A stretch of 64,000 bases of DNA from Neobacillus ginsengisoli (GTDB lineage Bacteria; Bacillota; Bacilli; Bacillales_B; DSM-18226). The stretch is from the NCBI RefSeq assembly GCF_030813055.1, contig NZ_JAUSTW010000001.1, positions 248,001 to 312,000 of the forward strand. The letters are read 5' to 3'. The notes beneath the pieces were generated by a model. It made no database searches, had not been told where the DNA came from, and saw only the letters and a list, made by a program, of their open reading frames with translations. Positions 9,347 through 19,108 of this stretch are shown here, one piece after another (the stretch's first letter is position 1; the number at the start of each line of letters is the position of its first letter). The position numbers and the translations under genes were made by a program.

Positions 9347-10129
9347 ATGGCGCGGTCTACACCGGAAGAAATACGGCGACGAATCGCCAAAAGAAAAGGA
9401 ACGCCGGAGAAAAGTCCAAGTAATAAAATGATATTGCCCGGTGATGAGGAAAAATACGGTTATAATCCAATATCATCTTTTGATAGCGGACATAGCGATG
9501 ATGGACACCCTTTATTTAAAAAAGAAGTAGTTTTATTTAAAATCTTGGCTTCTGTCTGCCTTTTCTTAATGATTGCTATTTTATTTCGTAATCATTCTTC
9601 AGTATTTGACCCTGCAAGAACATGGGTTTTGAAATCAATGGATACAGATTTTAAATTTGCGACTGTTTCAAAGTGGTACGAAGATAAATTCGGAAAACCC
9701 TTGGCCCTCCTTCCTTTTACAGAAAAAGATAAAACAGGAACGGGGACAGTAACTAAAACACAGCAAGGCTTTGCTGTGCCGGCTTCAGGAAAAATTCTCG
9801 AAAACTTTGAAAAAACCGGACAGGGGATCATGATTGAAACAGGAAAAGGAGCATCTGTTGAAGCGATGAATGGTGGAATTGTTCAGTTTGCAGGCGTTAA
9901 AGATGGATTGGGGAAAACGGTCATTATTCAGCATGCCGATCAAACAGAATCCTGGTATGGAAATCTTGAGGAAATTAAGGTTAACCTATATGAATATGTC
10001 GATAAAAGTAAAGTGGTCGGTACTGTTTCGACCTCCACGGGTGAGGATAAAACAAAGGGAAAATATTATTTTGCCATAAAAAAAGGCGATTCTTTCATCG
10101 ACCCGAACCAGGTGATACGCTTTGACTAG
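9347..10129 (+). CDS. spoIVFA: Stage IV sporulation protein FA (SpoIVFA)
   Basis: SpoIVFA anchors and inhibits the intramembrane protease SpoIVFB in the outer forespore membrane; its cleavage by SpoIVB starts pro-sigma-K processing. The product has a charged N-terminus (STPEEIRRRIAKRKG), one membrane helix near residues 65-82, and a C-terminal LytM/M23-like beta domain from about residue 145 that is probably not catalytic, since no HxxxD metal site is obvious. I chose ATG 9347 by spacing to AAAAGGG; TTG 9338 and ATG 9341 are alternatives. It overlaps spoIVFB by eight bases. Confidence 0.88.
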   Translation: MARSTPEEIRRRIAKRKGTPEKSPSNKMILPGDEEKYGYNPISSFDSGHSDDGHPLFKKEVVLFKILASVCLFLMIAILFRNHSSVFDPARTWVLKSMDTDFKFATVSKWYEDKFGKPLALLPFTEKDKTGTGTVTKTQQGFAVPASGKILENFEKTGQGIMIETGKGASVEAMNGGIVQFAGVKDGLGKTVIIQHADQTESWYGNLEEIKVNLYEYVDKSKVVGTVSTSTGEDKTKGKYYFAIKKGDSFIDPNQVIRFD

Positions 10130-10988
10130 AGCGAAATATTTACTACAACATATTCATATCCATCCGCTGTTATGGATTGTTATCGCACTATCGATTGCTA
10201 CAGCACATTTCCTTGAAGTCTGTTTCCTTTTAACCATTATTTTTATACATGAGATGGGGCATGCAGCAGCAGCTTCATTTTTTTCATGGAGGATTAAAAA
10301 AATCACCCTCCTACCCTTTGGCGGTGTTGCCGAAATGGATGAGCACGGCAATCGCCCGTTAAAGGAAGAAGCCATTGTTGTTATTGCGGGACCGCTACAG
10401 CATATTTGGATGATGGGTATGGCGTACGGATTATATTCCTTGAACTTGATACCGGAGACTCTATTTACTTTATTTATTAATTACAACCTCATGATCTTAG
10501 TATTTAATCTCTTTCCTGTTTGGCCACTTGATGGAGGTAAATTGATTTTTTTGCTGCTTTCATTGCAAAAATCATTTCCGGAAGCACATCGGCTTACCTT
10601 AATCATTTCATTTTTTAGTCTAAGTGTCTTTTCCCTTTTGATTTTACTAACAGCACCTGCACACTTAAACGTCTGGGTTGTTATAGCATTTTTGTATTTT
10701 TCACTTTATCACGAATGGAAGCAACGCCGCTTTATTTTTATGCGGTTTTTATTAGAACGATATTATGGAAAAAAGGCCGACCTGGGTCAGCTAAAACCGA
10801 TTCAGGCGAATGAACAGGATCTTCTCATCCATGTTTTAGAAAAATTCCAAAGAGGCTGTAAACATCCTATTATTATTGAAAGTAATGGCAAAGAAAAAGG
10901 AATGTTAGATGAAAATGAATTACTGCACGCCTATTTTTCCGAAAAACGCTTAACCGATAAAATCAGTGACCTTCTCTTTTCATATTGA
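10122..10988 (+). CDS. spoIVFB: Site-2 protease SpoIVFB (pro-sigma-K processing)
   Basis: SpoIVFB is the intramembrane metalloprotease that releases active sigma-K in the mother cell. The 288-residue protein has the zinc motif HEMGH (H43, E44, H47), several membrane helices, the third-ligand motif WPLDGGK near residue 140, and a CBS-like C-terminal domain. The length equals B. subtilis SpoIVFB. The start is TTG 10122, with AGGTGAT upstream inside spoIVFA. The overlap keeps enzyme and inhibitor coupled. Confidence 0.94.
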   Translation: MTRAKYLLQHIHIHPLLWIVIALSIATAHFLEVCFLLTIIFIHEMGHAAAASFFSWRIKKITLLPFGGVAEMDEHGNRPLKEEAIVVIAGPLQHIWMMGMAYGLYSLNLIPETLFTLFINYNLMILVFNLFPVWPLDGGKLIFLLLSLQKSFPEAHRLTLIISFFSLSVFSLLILLTAPAHLNVWVVIAFLYFSLYHEWKQRRFIFMRFLLERYYGKKADLGQLKPIQANEQDLLIHVLEKFQRGCKHPIIIESNGKEKGMLDENELLHAYFSEKRLTDKISDLLFSY

Positions 10989-11032
10989 AAGGGTATAATA
11001 TAATCAAATCAATTAAAGTGAGGACGCTGGTT

Positions 11033-12520
11033 TTGGAATCATTGATAATTAATTATACTTCAAGAGAAAAGAGATTTGCCTATCTCAGAGACCACAAGGT
11101 AGAAAAAATCCATTTTGACCGACCGGAGCATCATTCTCTGGTCGGTAATATTTATTATGGCACCGTAACGAAGATTTTACCAGGGATGAATGCCGTGTTC
11201 ATCGACATCGGCGAAGAGAAGAATGCCTACTTGCATCGGGATGTGCTCTCCACTTTTGTTTTATCAACTGAAAAAATACAGGAAAAAGAGAAAAAGAATA
11301 TCACAAACTTTGTTCATCAGGGGGAAAAATTGCTTGTACAGGTGGACAAGGATGCTACAGGTACAAAAGGTCCGCGCCTAACAGGGATTATTGAGGTCCA
11401 AGGAACTCACCTCATTTACATGCCGAATGGGCGCTATGTAGCAGTTTCGAAAAAAATAGCCGATGAAAACCAAAAAGCAGCCCTCCGCAGCCTTGGAAAT
11501 CGCTTGAGGGAAGAGGAGGAAGGAATCATTTTTCGAACCTCCAGCCTTTCATGCACTGATACGGAAATTCATGAGGAACTTATAGAACTGCGCAAGCATT
11601 GTGAAGCAATTCGCCGAAAGGCTGCTTCACTTAAAAAGCCCGGTTTACTTATTCAAAAAGATACCTTTCTTGATACAATTCTCGAAATAATTGCCAGCAT
11701 GCCTACAGGAGAAGTAATCGTTGATGATAGAGCTTTAAAAAAATGGATCGAACAAAGTAAAGTCATGAATGAAGAAGTCAGCCTAACCTTTTATGGCGGT
11801 AAGGAGAATATCTTTTCTGCCAACAGAGTGGAGCATGAGATTGAAAAAGCGCTGAAAAGAATAGTATGGCTTGATAATGGGGCTTATCTTATTTTTGATG
11901 AGACGGAAGCGTTAACGATCATTGATGTGAATACCGGTAAGTTCTCCGGAAAAAATGACTATCAGGATACGGTCTTAAAGACAAATAAGCTTGCTGCCAA
12001 GGAAATTGTCCGTCAACTTCGGCTCCGGGATATTGGCGGTATCGTTTTGATCGATTTTATCGATATGAAACGGGAGAAAGACAGGCTATTTATTTTGGAC
12101 ACAATGGAAACGGACTTAAAGATGGATGATAAAAGAACGAAAATCATTGGCTTTACACGACTTGGTATTCTCCAGTTAACGAGGAAAAAAACGAAGGTTA
12201 CTTTGTCAGAGGTTTTACAGGAGAAATGTCCTGTTTGCCATGGGACGGGGAAAATAATGAGTGCTGAAACGATTGGCTTTAGGCTCGAACGTGAGTTATT
12301 AGAGCATCGGCATTCTGAATATGAGGCAGTCCTAATCGAAACAACAGAAGAAGTAATAGAGACATTTGCAGGTCCAAATCAAAGCCATAAGGAAACATTC
12401 GAAGAATTGCTTCATTTAAAAATATATTTTTCAGTCAGCCCTTCAGCCGAGCCTTATTATATTTTGAAACAATTCGGAAATGAAAGGGAGATATCCCAAA
12501 AAGCCGGCGAATCCTATTGA
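11033..12520 (+). CDS. rng: Ribonuclease E/G family endoribonuclease
   Basis: This family cleaves single-stranded AU-rich RNA and takes part in rRNA maturation and mRNA turnover. I chose TTG 11033 (AAAGTGAGG nine bases upstream; product begins MESLIINYTSREKRFAYL); the frame is open back to 10985. An S1 RNA-binding domain spans about residues 37-115. The catalytic aspartates lie in IDVNTGKF and IVLIDFIDM. The zinc-link motif CPVCHGTG lies in the C-terminal part. At about 495 residues it is RNase G-sized, with no RNase E scaffold tail. B. subtilis 168 lacks this gene, but other Bacillaceae carry it between spoIVFB and rplU. Confidence 0.9.
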   Translation: MESLIINYTSREKRFAYLRDHKVEKIHFDRPEHHSLVGNIYYGTVTKILPGMNAVFIDIGEEKNAYLHRDVLSTFVLSTEKIQEKEKKNITNFVHQGEKLLVQVDKDATGTKGPRLTGIIEVQGTHLIYMPNGRYVAVSKKIADENQKAALRSLGNRLREEEEGIIFRTSSLSCTDTEIHEELIELRKHCEAIRRKAASLKKPGLLIQKDTFLDTILEIIASMPTGEVIVDDRALKKWIEQSKVMNEEVSLTFYGGKENIFSANRVEHEIEKALKRIVWLDNGAYLIFDETEALTIIDVNTGKFSGKNDYQDTVLKTNKLAAKEIVRQLRLRDIGGIVLIDFIDMKREKDRLFILDTMETDLKMDDKRTKIIGFTRLGILQLTRKKTKVTLSEVLQEKCPVCHGTGKIMSAETIGFRLERELLEHRHSEYEAVLIETTEEVIETFAGPNQSHKETFEELLHLKIYFSVSPSAEPYYILKQFGNEREISQKAGESY

Positions 12521-12546
12521 CACTATGAGTGATATTATGGTAGGAT

Positions 12547-12655
12547 TTTAATGTTATGTTTGTAGCACCCGTGCTACAACCGCACAGACCAGGTAGTAAG
12601 TTTTGTGCAATAGCATAAACGCCTGTCACTGGCGAGTCTGAGTTTATAAGGAGGT
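12547..12655 (+). ncRNA. L21 leader (ribosomal protein autoregulatory leader)
   Basis: The 5' region of rplU contains the hairpin TGTAGCACCCGTGCTACA followed by ACCAGGT, then CGCCTGTCACTGGCGAG and CTGAGTTTATAAGGAGG. This arrangement matches the L21 leader element of Firmicutes, thought to bind L21 and repress rplU-prp-rpmA. Assignment is from recalled consensus, not a covariance search. Confidence 0.85.
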
Positions 12656-12662
12656 GCAGTTC

Positions 12663-12971
12663 ATGTACGCAATTATCGAAACTGGCGGTAAACAACTTAA
12701 AGTCGAAGAAGGCCAAGCTATCTACATTGAAAAGTTAAATGCAGAAGCAGGTGAAACAGTTACTTTTGACAAAGTTCTTTTCGTTGGCGGTGAAAATGTA
12801 AAAGTAGGAAGCCCTGTTGTTTCAGGCGCTACTGTTACAGCTAAAGTTGAAAAGCAAGGCCGTCAAAAGAAAATCATCGTTTTCAAGTATAAAGCGAAGA
12901 AAAACAACCGTAAGAAGCAAGGTCATCGTCAACCTTACACTAAAGTAATCATCGAAAAAATCAACGCTTAA
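12663..12971 (+). CDS. rplU: 50S ribosomal protein L21
   Basis: The 102-residue product begins [14 protein letters not shown] and ends with the basic RNA-binding segment [14 protein letters not shown]. It binds 23S rRNA domain V and contacts L20. The start at ATG 12663 lies eight bases after AAGGAGG; an upstream in-frame GTG at 12654 overlaps the ribosome site and is not used. First gene of rplU-prp-rpmA. Confidence 0.97.
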   Translation: MYAIIETGGKQLKVEEGQAIYIEKLNAEAGETVTFDKVLFVGGENVKVGSPVVSGATVTAKVEKQGRQKKIIVFKYKAKKNNRKKQGHRQPYTKVIIEKINA

Positions 12972-12986
12972 GGTGTTGGATTATAG

Positions 12987-13331
12987 ATGATTGACATTAC
13001 GATTACCCGTACTGACTCCGATTCTATTCATTCATTTGAAATTAGCGGTCATGCTTTTTTTGCCAATCGGGGACAGGATATTGTCTGTGCAGGCGTATCC
13101 GCAGTATCCGTTGGCACGATCAATGCAGTGCATGCCCTAACAGGTGTCACTCCTCTGATTAAGCATCGTGACGATGGTTTTCTCCGCTGCGGGCTTCCGA
13201 ATGATCTTTCGGAAGACGTTTATGAGAAAATCCAGCTTCTTCTCGAAGGTATGGTCGTTTCATTGCGAACGATTGAAGAAGAATACGGAAAGCACATAAA
13301 AATTACCTTCAAAAAGCAGGAGGTGGAATAA
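12987..13331 (+). CDS. prp: Ribosomal-processing cysteine protease Prp
   Basis: Prp (YsxB family) removes the N-terminal extension of ribosomal protein L27 in Firmicutes. The 114-residue protein has the catalytic histidine in SGHAFF (H22) and the cysteine in DIVCAGVS (C34). It lies between L21 and L27 and ends directly before the rpmA start. The adjacent L27 has the matching cleavage sequence, which supports the assignment. Confidence 0.95.
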   Translation: MIDITITRTDSDSIHSFEISGHAFFANRGQDIVCAGVSAVSVGTINAVHALTGVTPLIKHRDDGFLRCGLPNDLSEDVYEKIQLLLEGMVVSLRTIEEEYGKHIKITFKKQEVE

Positions 13332-13625
<294 letters not shown>

Positions 13626-13635
13626 TAGGCAATCG

Positions 13636-13669
13636 GAAACTCTAACCTGACCGGTTAGAGTTTCTTTTT
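13636..13669 (+). terminator. Terminator of the rplU-prp-rpmA operon
   Basis: The perfect 12-bp stem GAAACTCTAACC / GGTTAGAGTTTC has a 5-base loop and a T5 run. Confidence 0.9.
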
Positions 13670-13906
13670 GCTAAAGAAAAGGAAATTTTTCCAAATAGGT
13701 CGGGGACCCTGAGGTTTTTTGTTTATTTGTTGAATTTACGCATAAAACAAGGAGTTATGCGCTTTGCTCCTGAGGTTATTCTCTCCAAAAAGCCTCATAA
13801 TTTACCTCTTTAATAACAACATTCTCATAAAAAAGCTTACTCATGACGGCTTTTTTGATATACTATCAGCAAACAGTTTTTAAGGCACTTGGGTAGGAGT
13901 GTAGGT

Positions 13907-14446
13907 ATGGTGAAAGAATGGGATATCGTGGAAGTGCTCAGGCACTCACGGCATGATTGGTTAAATAGATTACAATTAATAAAAGGAAACTTGGATTTAA
14001 ATAGATTTGACCGGGCAAAAGCAGTGATTGATGAAATTGTGATTGAGGCTCAGCATGAGTCGAAGCTTTCCAATTTAAACTGTCCATTGTTCGCCTCAAT
14101 ACTTTTAAAAGCAAATTGGGAGGGTCATTCCTTTCTGCTTGAATATGAGGTCCTTCAAGAGTCAGAAATCTTAACAATTAACGATGTCGTCCTAACAAGT
14201 TGGACAAACTCATTTTTTGTATGTTTGAATTCGGCGATAGAGGCATTTCAAGAGAACCATTTGTCGATCACAATTGATTTGCAAAAAGATGGAATTCGTT
14301 TCTTTTTTGATTTTAACGGGATAATAATAAAAAATGAACTGATTGAACAATTCCTTAACGACCCAAATTCAAATGAGATGAATATTACGGTCAAGGAATT
14401 CTTTGAAAACGAACTCGCATTAGAAGTTTTTATGCCTTTTATATAG
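13907..14446 (+). CDS. spo0B: Sporulation initiation phosphotransferase Spo0B
   Basis: Spo0B passes phosphate from Spo0F to Spo0A in the sporulation phosphorelay. The helical-hairpin dimerisation motif HSRHDWLNRLQLIKG places the phosphorylated histidine at residue 16 (H30 in B. subtilis, whose protein has a longer N-terminus). A degenerate ATPase-like C-terminal domain follows. I chose ATG 13907 with AGGAG seven bases upstream (179 residues); TTG 13889 is an upstream alternative. The gene precedes obg, as in B. subtilis. Confidence 0.92.
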   Translation: MVKEWDIVEVLRHSRHDWLNRLQLIKGNLDLNRFDRAKAVIDEIVIEAQHESKLSNLNCPLFASILLKANWEGHSFLLEYEVLQESEILTINDVVLTSWTNSFFVCLNSAIEAFQENHLSITIDLQKDGIRFFFDFNGIIIKNELIEQFLNDPNSNEMNITVKEFFENELALEVFMPFI

Positions 14447-14511
14447 AGAAAAGGGTAAAGCTGCGATTCTCGTCATGAAATCGGTTCAAAAATGCAGCTG
14501 GGAGGAATTAA

Positions 14512-15801
14512 ATGTTTGTCGATCAAGTTAAGATATATGTAAAAGGTGGAGACGGCGGCAATGGAATGGTCGCGTTTCGCCGTGAAAAATATGTTCCGAA
14601 TGGTGGGCCCGCAGGCGGCGACGGCGGGAAGGGTGCCAATGTGGTTTTCGAAGTAAACGAGGGTTTACGTACTTTGATGGATTTCCGTTATCAACGGCAT
14701 TTTAAAGCACCTCGTGGTGAACATGGAATGTCCAAAGGCATGCATGGAAAAAATTCAAAGGATATGATTGTCAAAGTGCCGCCTGGAACGGTTGTCATTG
14801 ATGCAAATACACAGGAAGTCATTGCCGACTTAGTTGAAAATGGCCAGCGTGCAGTCATTGCAAAAGGCGGCCGTGGTGGGAGAGGAAATACTCGATTTGC
14901 CACTCCGTCTAATCCTGCTCCAGAGATTGCGGAGAATGGGGAGCCTGGGCAAGAACGTGATGTCGTTCTTGAATTAAAGCTTCTAGCAGACGTTGGTCTT
15001 GTTGGATTTCCGAGCGTTGGCAAATCCACCTTATTATCCGTCGTTTCATCAGCAAAGCCGAAAATTGCTGAATACCATTTTACTACGATTGTTCCGAACC
15101 TCGGGATGGTTGAAACCGAGGATGGCAGGAGCTTCGTTATGGCGGATCTTCCCGGGCTGATTGAAGGGGCTCACGAGGGCGTCGGTCTTGGACATCAATT
15201 TTTACGGCATATCGAGCGGACAAGAGTCATTGTCCATGTAATTGATATGGCGGCAACGGAAGGCAGAGACCCATTTGAGGATTACTTGACAATTAATAAA
15301 GAATTAAAAGAGTATAACCTGCGTTTGACAGATCGTCCGCAGATTATTGTCGCAAATAAAATGGACATGCCAGATGCAGAAGAAAATTTGCTGAAATTTA
15401 AAGAGCAGCTTCAAGAGGATTATCCGATTTTTCCAATCTCGGCAGTTACACGAAAAGGACTGCGTGAGCTATTGTTTGCAGTAGCGGATAAATTGGAGGA
15501 AACTCCTGAATTCCCGCTTGAACATGAGGAAGAGGAAACAGGCGTACATCGGGTTCTTTATAAGCATGAGGCTGATCCTGAAGCATTTACGATTACCAGA
15601 GACCCGGACGGTTCATATGTAATCACAGGTGAAAAACTTGAGAAATTATTTAAGATGACAGACTTCTCAAGAGAAGAATCGGTAAGACGGTTTTCACGGC
15701 AGCTCCGCGGGCTTGGTGTTGACGACGCTTTAAGGCAAAGAGGTGCAAAAGACGGGGATATCGTTAAATTATTAGACTTTGAATTTGAATTTATTGAGTA
15801 G
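14512..15801 (+). CDS. obg: Obg family GTPase ObgE/CgtA
   Basis: This essential GTPase acts in 50S ribosome assembly and stress responses. The 429-residue protein has the glycine-rich OBG fold (residues 1-158), then a G domain with [17 protein letters not shown] and NKMD, and a C-terminal OCT domain ([12 protein letters not shown] onward). The start at ATG 14512 follows GGGAGGAATTAA. Cotranscription with spo0B is likely (65-base gap). Confidence 0.97.
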   Translation: MFVDQVKIYVKGGDGGNGMVAFRREKYVPNGGPAGGDGGKGANVVFEVNEGLRTLMDFRYQRHFKAPRGEHGMSKGMHGKNSKDMIVKVPPGTVVIDANTQEVIADLVENGQRAVIAKGGRGGRGNTRFATPSNPAPEIAENGEPGQERDVVLELKLLADVGLVGFPSVGKSTLLSVVSSAKPKIAEYHFTTIVPNLGMVETEDGRSFVMADLPGLIEGAHEGVGLGHQFLRHIERTRVIVHVIDMAATEGRDPFEDYLTINKELKEYNLRLTDRPQIIVANKMDMPDAEENLLKFKEQLQEDYPIFPISAVTRKGLRELLFAVADKLEETPEFPLEHEEEETGVHRVLYKHEADPEAFTITRDPDGSYVITGEKLEKLFKMTDFSREESVRRFSRQLRGLGVDDALRQRGAKDGDIVKLLDFEFEFIE

Positions 15802-15832
15802 CCTTCACTGGATCCGGAGGTAGTGTATAGAG

Positions 15833-16288
15833 ATGAAAATGGATAGAACAGATAGAAAATTTTACTTGGTCCGTGAGGATGTATTACCGGAAGCGATGAA
15901 AAAAACGCTTGAAGTAAAAGAAATGCTTGAAAGAGGTAAGGTCGAATCCGTTTGGGAAGCCGTACGGCAGGCTGATTTAAGCAGAAGTGCCTTTTATAAA
16001 TACCGGGATACAGTTTTTCCGTTCTCGACGATTCAAAAGGAACGATTGGTCTCTCTTTTCTTTCATCTGGAAGACCGCTCAGGGACACTGTCAAAATTGC
16101 TGGGTGTTGTTGCTTCGTCTGGATGTAATGTACTGACCATTCACCAAACGATTCCTTTACAAGGAAGAGCGAACGTCACACTTTCGTTAAATACATCCGA
16201 TATCCATATGGAAATTGATGATTTACTTATCGAATTAAGAAAACTGGAATTTGTCGAAAAAGTGGAGGTGCTGGGAACAGGTGCATAA
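15833..16288 (+). CDS. pheB: ACT domain-containing protein PheB
   Basis: PheB (B. subtilis YszB-type, ACT-domain family) lies upstream of pheA. The 151-residue protein has a helical N-terminal segment (about 1-65, possibly DNA-binding) and a C-terminal ACT domain beginning [20 protein letters not shown], which usually binds amino acids. The exact role is unclear; context suggests aromatic amino acid control. The start at ATG 15833 follows GGAGG; an ATG two codons later is possible. Confidence 0.88.
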   Translation: MKMDRTDRKFYLVREDVLPEAMKKTLEVKEMLERGKVESVWEAVRQADLSRSAFYKYRDTVFPFSTIQKERLVSLFFHLEDRSGTLSKLLGVVASSGCNVLTIHQTIPLQGRANVTLSLNTSDIHMEIDDLLIELRKLEFVEKVEVLGTGA

Positions 16289-16308
16289 AGAACAGAAATG
16301 TTCAAAAT

Positions 16309-16335
16309 GCTGGGCTGGTCTCAGCTTTTCTTTTT
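16309..16335 (+). terminator. Short terminator-like hairpin between pheB and pheA
   Basis: GCTGGG and CTCAGC form a 6-bp stem with one G-T pair and a 5-base loop, followed by TTTTCTTTTT. It may be an attenuating rather than a full stop. Confidence 0.45.
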
Positions 16336-16369
16336 AAGTAATTATAGAGGATAGAGAGTGGGGAGAGCA

Positions 16370-17221
16370 ATGAAAGTCGGTTATTTAGGGCCAAAGGCTA
16401 CATTCACAGAATTAGCGGTGAAAAGGGTTTTTCCGGAATTAGAGTTCGAACCGTATCGAACGATACCGGAATGCATAGATGCTGTCGTGGAAAAACAGGT
16501 AGAATTGGCGGTTGTTCCCGTAGAAAATGCTCTAGAGGGTTCCGTCAATATAACGCTTGATTATTTAACACATGAGGTTGAAATTCCAATTATTGGTGAG
16601 ATAACAATCCCGATACGACAGCATTTAATGGTTCATCCATCGAATAAGGAAGATTGGCAAAATGTTAGCAAGGTATATAGTCATTCACATGCGATTGCCC
16701 AGTGCCATAAATTTTTACATACTCAGTTCAAAGGAATTCCCTTTGAAAGCGTGAGTTCGACTGCTGCTGCTGCTCAGATGGTGATGGATCAACCTGAAAT
16801 GAAAACGGCTGCGATTGCTAATGAACTGGCAGCAAATGAATACGGTCTTACTATCGTCCAAAGAGATATACACGATTTTGATTATAACCATACTCGGTTT
16901 TTAATCCTATCGGGACAAAAAGTAGATTTTCTGTCAGTAAGCTCCAGAGGTTATAAAACAACCTTAATGATTACACTTCCGTCAAATCATCCGGGTGCAC
17001 TTCATCAAGTTTTATCAGCCTTTGCCTGGAGAAAATTAAACATGTCGAAAATCGAATCAAGGCCGATGAAAACAGGAATCGGCAATTATTTCTTCATCAT
17101 TGATTTGGAAATGGAGCTTGATGATGTTTTAATCCCAGGCACGATTGCCGAGCTGGAAGCATTGGGGTGCGGCGTGAAATTATTAGGAAGCTATCCTTCA
17201 TTTATTGTGGATTTGAATTAA
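16370..17221 (+). CDS. pheA: Prephenate dehydratase
   Basis: It converts prephenate to phenylpyruvate for phenylalanine synthesis. The 283-residue protein opens with VGYLGPKATFTELAV, has the catalytic TRF motif (T175, R176, F177) and a C-terminal ACT regulatory domain with the ESRP motif (residues 229-232) that binds phenylalanine. I chose ATG 16370, since the in-frame GTG at 16358 overlaps the GGGGAGAG ribosome site. It is a monofunctional enzyme without a chorismate mutase domain. Confidence 0.95.
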   Translation: MKVGYLGPKATFTELAVKRVFPELEFEPYRTIPECIDAVVEKQVELAVVPVENALEGSVNITLDYLTHEVEIPIIGEITIPIRQHLMVHPSNKEDWQNVSKVYSHSHAIAQCHKFLHTQFKGIPFESVSSTAAAAQMVMDQPEMKTAAIANELAANEYGLTIVQRDIHDFDYNHTRFLILSGQKVDFLSVSSRGYKTTLMITLPSNHPGALHQVLSAFAWRKLNMSKIESRPMKTGIGNYFFIIDLEMELDDVLIPGTIAELEALGCGVKLLGSYPSFIVDLN

Positions 17222-17224
17222 TAA

Positions 17225-17254
17225 AAAAGGACCCGGTCCAAATCGGGTCCTTTT
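17225..17254. terminator. Bidirectional terminator between pheA and niaR
   Basis: AAAAGGACCCG pairs perfectly with CGGGTCCTTTT around an 8-base loop, giving T-runs on both strands for the two converging operons. Confidence 0.9.
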
Positions 17255-17792
17255 ATGCTTCCATCAAAAATCCTTCTGCTTTGAGGGCTGCCAGTGCTTT
17301 ATCGAGGGTTTTTTCGCTCGCTGCCGAAATAGTATGAAGATGAATGCCGTCTGTTAATTCTGATAAAAATGAGGCTTTTGTTTTGTGAATGTTTTCCATA
17401 AATTGTTTTACTTCCTGCCGATTCGAAACCATTATCGAGGCAATTAAATCTCCATATACCGCATGTTCAATTCTAACATCCTTCACCGTTACCCCGTGAT
17501 CGACTAATAAATAAAGCTCCTTTTCGGTTTCTTCAGGTCTATGGCAGCAGGCAATCGTCCTTTGGAAAAGTGGAACACCGGTATTCTGTATCAAATACAT
17601 ATAGCCTTGGCTCGTAGCAATAATCGGTTCATTTTTTGCCTTAAGAAGCGTAATATCGCCAACAATCACTTGTCTGCTTACATTCGTTCTCGTTGCCAAT
17701 TCGCTTCCGGTAATTGGAACAGGACTTTCTTTTAGTTGTTGTAAAATTAAATTCCTCCTTTGCTCTCCCAGTATTTTTTTCTGCTCCGTCAT
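17253..17792 (-). CDS. niaR: Niacin-responsive repressor NiaR (YrxA)
   Basis: NiaR represses NAD synthesis and niacin uptake genes when nicotinic acid is plentiful. The 179-residue protein has an N-terminal helix-turn-helix (RRNLILQQLKESPVPITG, then SRQVIVGDI) and a C-terminal 3H domain with conserved histidines in DHGVTVKDVRIEHAVYG and DGIHLHTI. The start at ATG 17792 follows AGGGGG. It lies 55 bases downstream of nifS on the same strand, so is probably cotranscribed with it and controls itself. Confidence 0.92.
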   Translation of the reverse strand: MTEQKKILGEQRRNLILQQLKESPVPITGSELATRTNVSRQVIVGDITLLKAKNEPIIATSQGYMYLIQNTGVPLFQRTIACCHRPEETEKELYLLVDHGVTVKDVRIEHAVYGDLIASIMVSNRQEVKQFMENIHKTKASFLSELTDGIHLHTISAASEKTLDKALAALKAEGFLMEA

Positions 17793-17847
17793 AGGAATCC
17801 CCCTAGATCATCATTCTTGTTTTCTTATTCTAGCATAATAAAGATTT

Positions 17848-18996
17848 TTAAATTACAGAAGTGGTCTTAAATTCTTTAACAACACTCACTATATTTTGTC
17901 CGAGCTTCAGGACATCATCCATTGTGGTTGATCTGCCAAATGAAATGCGGATAAATTCCTTTGCTGCATAGATATCTAATCCCATTGCTTGCATTGCTTT
18001 TGAAGGGGTTTGCATACCTACTTGGCAGGCGCTACCTGTTGAAATCGCGAAGCCTAACCGATTGCATTCCAACATCATCCATTGCCCCTCGATACCTTCA
18101 ATCCGCATCCCGATAATATGAGGAAGCTGAGAGCTTTCTCCGGCTTGAAAGATATGGACCCATTCTTTTATTGGGGCGATCGCTTCAATGAAAGCTTTTC
18201 GAAGTAAGAGATATTTGTTTTTTTCCTCGTTAATTTGTTTACATATTTTTTGTGCTGCCACCGTCATTGCTGCAATGGCAGGGACGTTGATTGTGCCGGG
18301 CCTGAGACCTTTTTCATGTGTCCCGCCCGGGAAAAAAGGGCTCCATGAAATGTCCGGGTCGATAAAAAGACCCCCGATTCCTTTTGGACCATATATTTTA
18401 TGGCCGGAAAATGAAAAACTGCTAGCTAGATGCGCAATGTTTGTTAAATCGATTTTTCCAAAAGACTGAACAAAATCGCTATGAAAATGAATATGATTGG
18501 CTTTGCATATACCGGCAATTTTTTCGATTGGTTGGATGGTCCCGATTTCAGAATTAACATGTTGAATCGAAACGAGAATCGTCTCGGGTGTTATTAAATT
18601 AACCAGGTTTTCGTAATCAATCACACCTGAAGAATTAAACGGCACTCGAGTAACACAATAGCCGGCATTTTCTAATCTATTAATGGATCCATGAACGGAT
18701 GAATGTTCCGCCATTCCCATTAAAATATGGTTACCTTTTCTTTTAGGCGCAGATAGCAGTGCTTCAATTGCCAAAAAGTTTCCCTCAGAACCTCCGCTTG
18801 TAAAGAATAGTCCTTTTTTATCAATACCCAAAAGGCCGGCTAATTCTGCCCGGCAATTTTCAAGCAGGGCTAAGGATTGGCCTCCGATGTCATGAAGACT
18901 GCTTGAATTTCCAAAATATTCAGTTGCTGCTTTAACATATACATTAGCTGCATCGGAATCTAACGGAGTTGTTGCCGCAAAATCAAAATATATCAT
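17848..18996 (-). CDS. nifS: Cysteine desulfurase NifS (NAD-locus type)
   Basis: This PLP enzyme takes sulfur from cysteine; in B. subtilis the copy at this locus supports the Fe-S cluster of NadA. The 382-residue product has the PLP lysine in SGHKIYGPKG (K200) and the active cysteine in STGSACQVG (C324). I chose ATG 18996 because the protein then begins MIYFDFAATTP and GGAG lies nine bases upstream; TTG 19011 is an alternative. It diverges from nadB. A second desulfurase is at 55977-57119. Confidence 0.92.
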   Translation of the reverse strand: MIYFDFAATTPLDSDAANVYVKAATEYFGNSSSLHDIGGQSLALLENCRAELAGLLGIDKKGLFFTSGGSEGNFLAIEALLSAPKRKGNHILMGMAEHSSVHGSINRLENAGYCVTRVPFNSSGVIDYENLVNLITPETILVSIQHVNSEIGTIQPIEKIAGICKANHIHFHSDFVQSFGKIDLTNIAHLASSFSFSGHKIYGPKGIGGLFIDPDISWSPFFPGGTHEKGLRPGTINVPAIAAMTVAAQKICKQINEEKNKYLLLRKAFIEAIAPIKEWVHIFQAGESSQLPHIIGMRIEGIEGQWMMLECNRLGFAISTGSACQVGMQTPSKAMQAMGLDIYAAKEFIRISFGRSTTMDDVLKLGQNIVSVVKEFKTTSVI

Positions 18997-19069
18997 TCTA
19001 CATTTCTCCAATTCCCATATTTTTAATGCGAAAAAAATACTTGTATTTAGTTTAATTCTATGTAAATAT

Positions 19070-19085
19070 AGATGTCAAGACACCT
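19070..19085. promoter_or_regulatory. Candidate NiaR operator
   Basis: The imperfect palindrome AGATGTCAAGACACCT, with core TGTC-N2-GACA, lies between the divergent nifS and nadB genes. Read on the minus strand it contains TTGACA, which with TAAACT 18 bases on would be the nifS promoter, so repressor binding would cover the -35. The site also ends 23 bases before the nadB start. The match to the NiaR motif is from memory. Confidence 0.6.
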
Positions 19086-19108
19086 GTTAAACCAGGAGGG
19101 GCTGGAAT

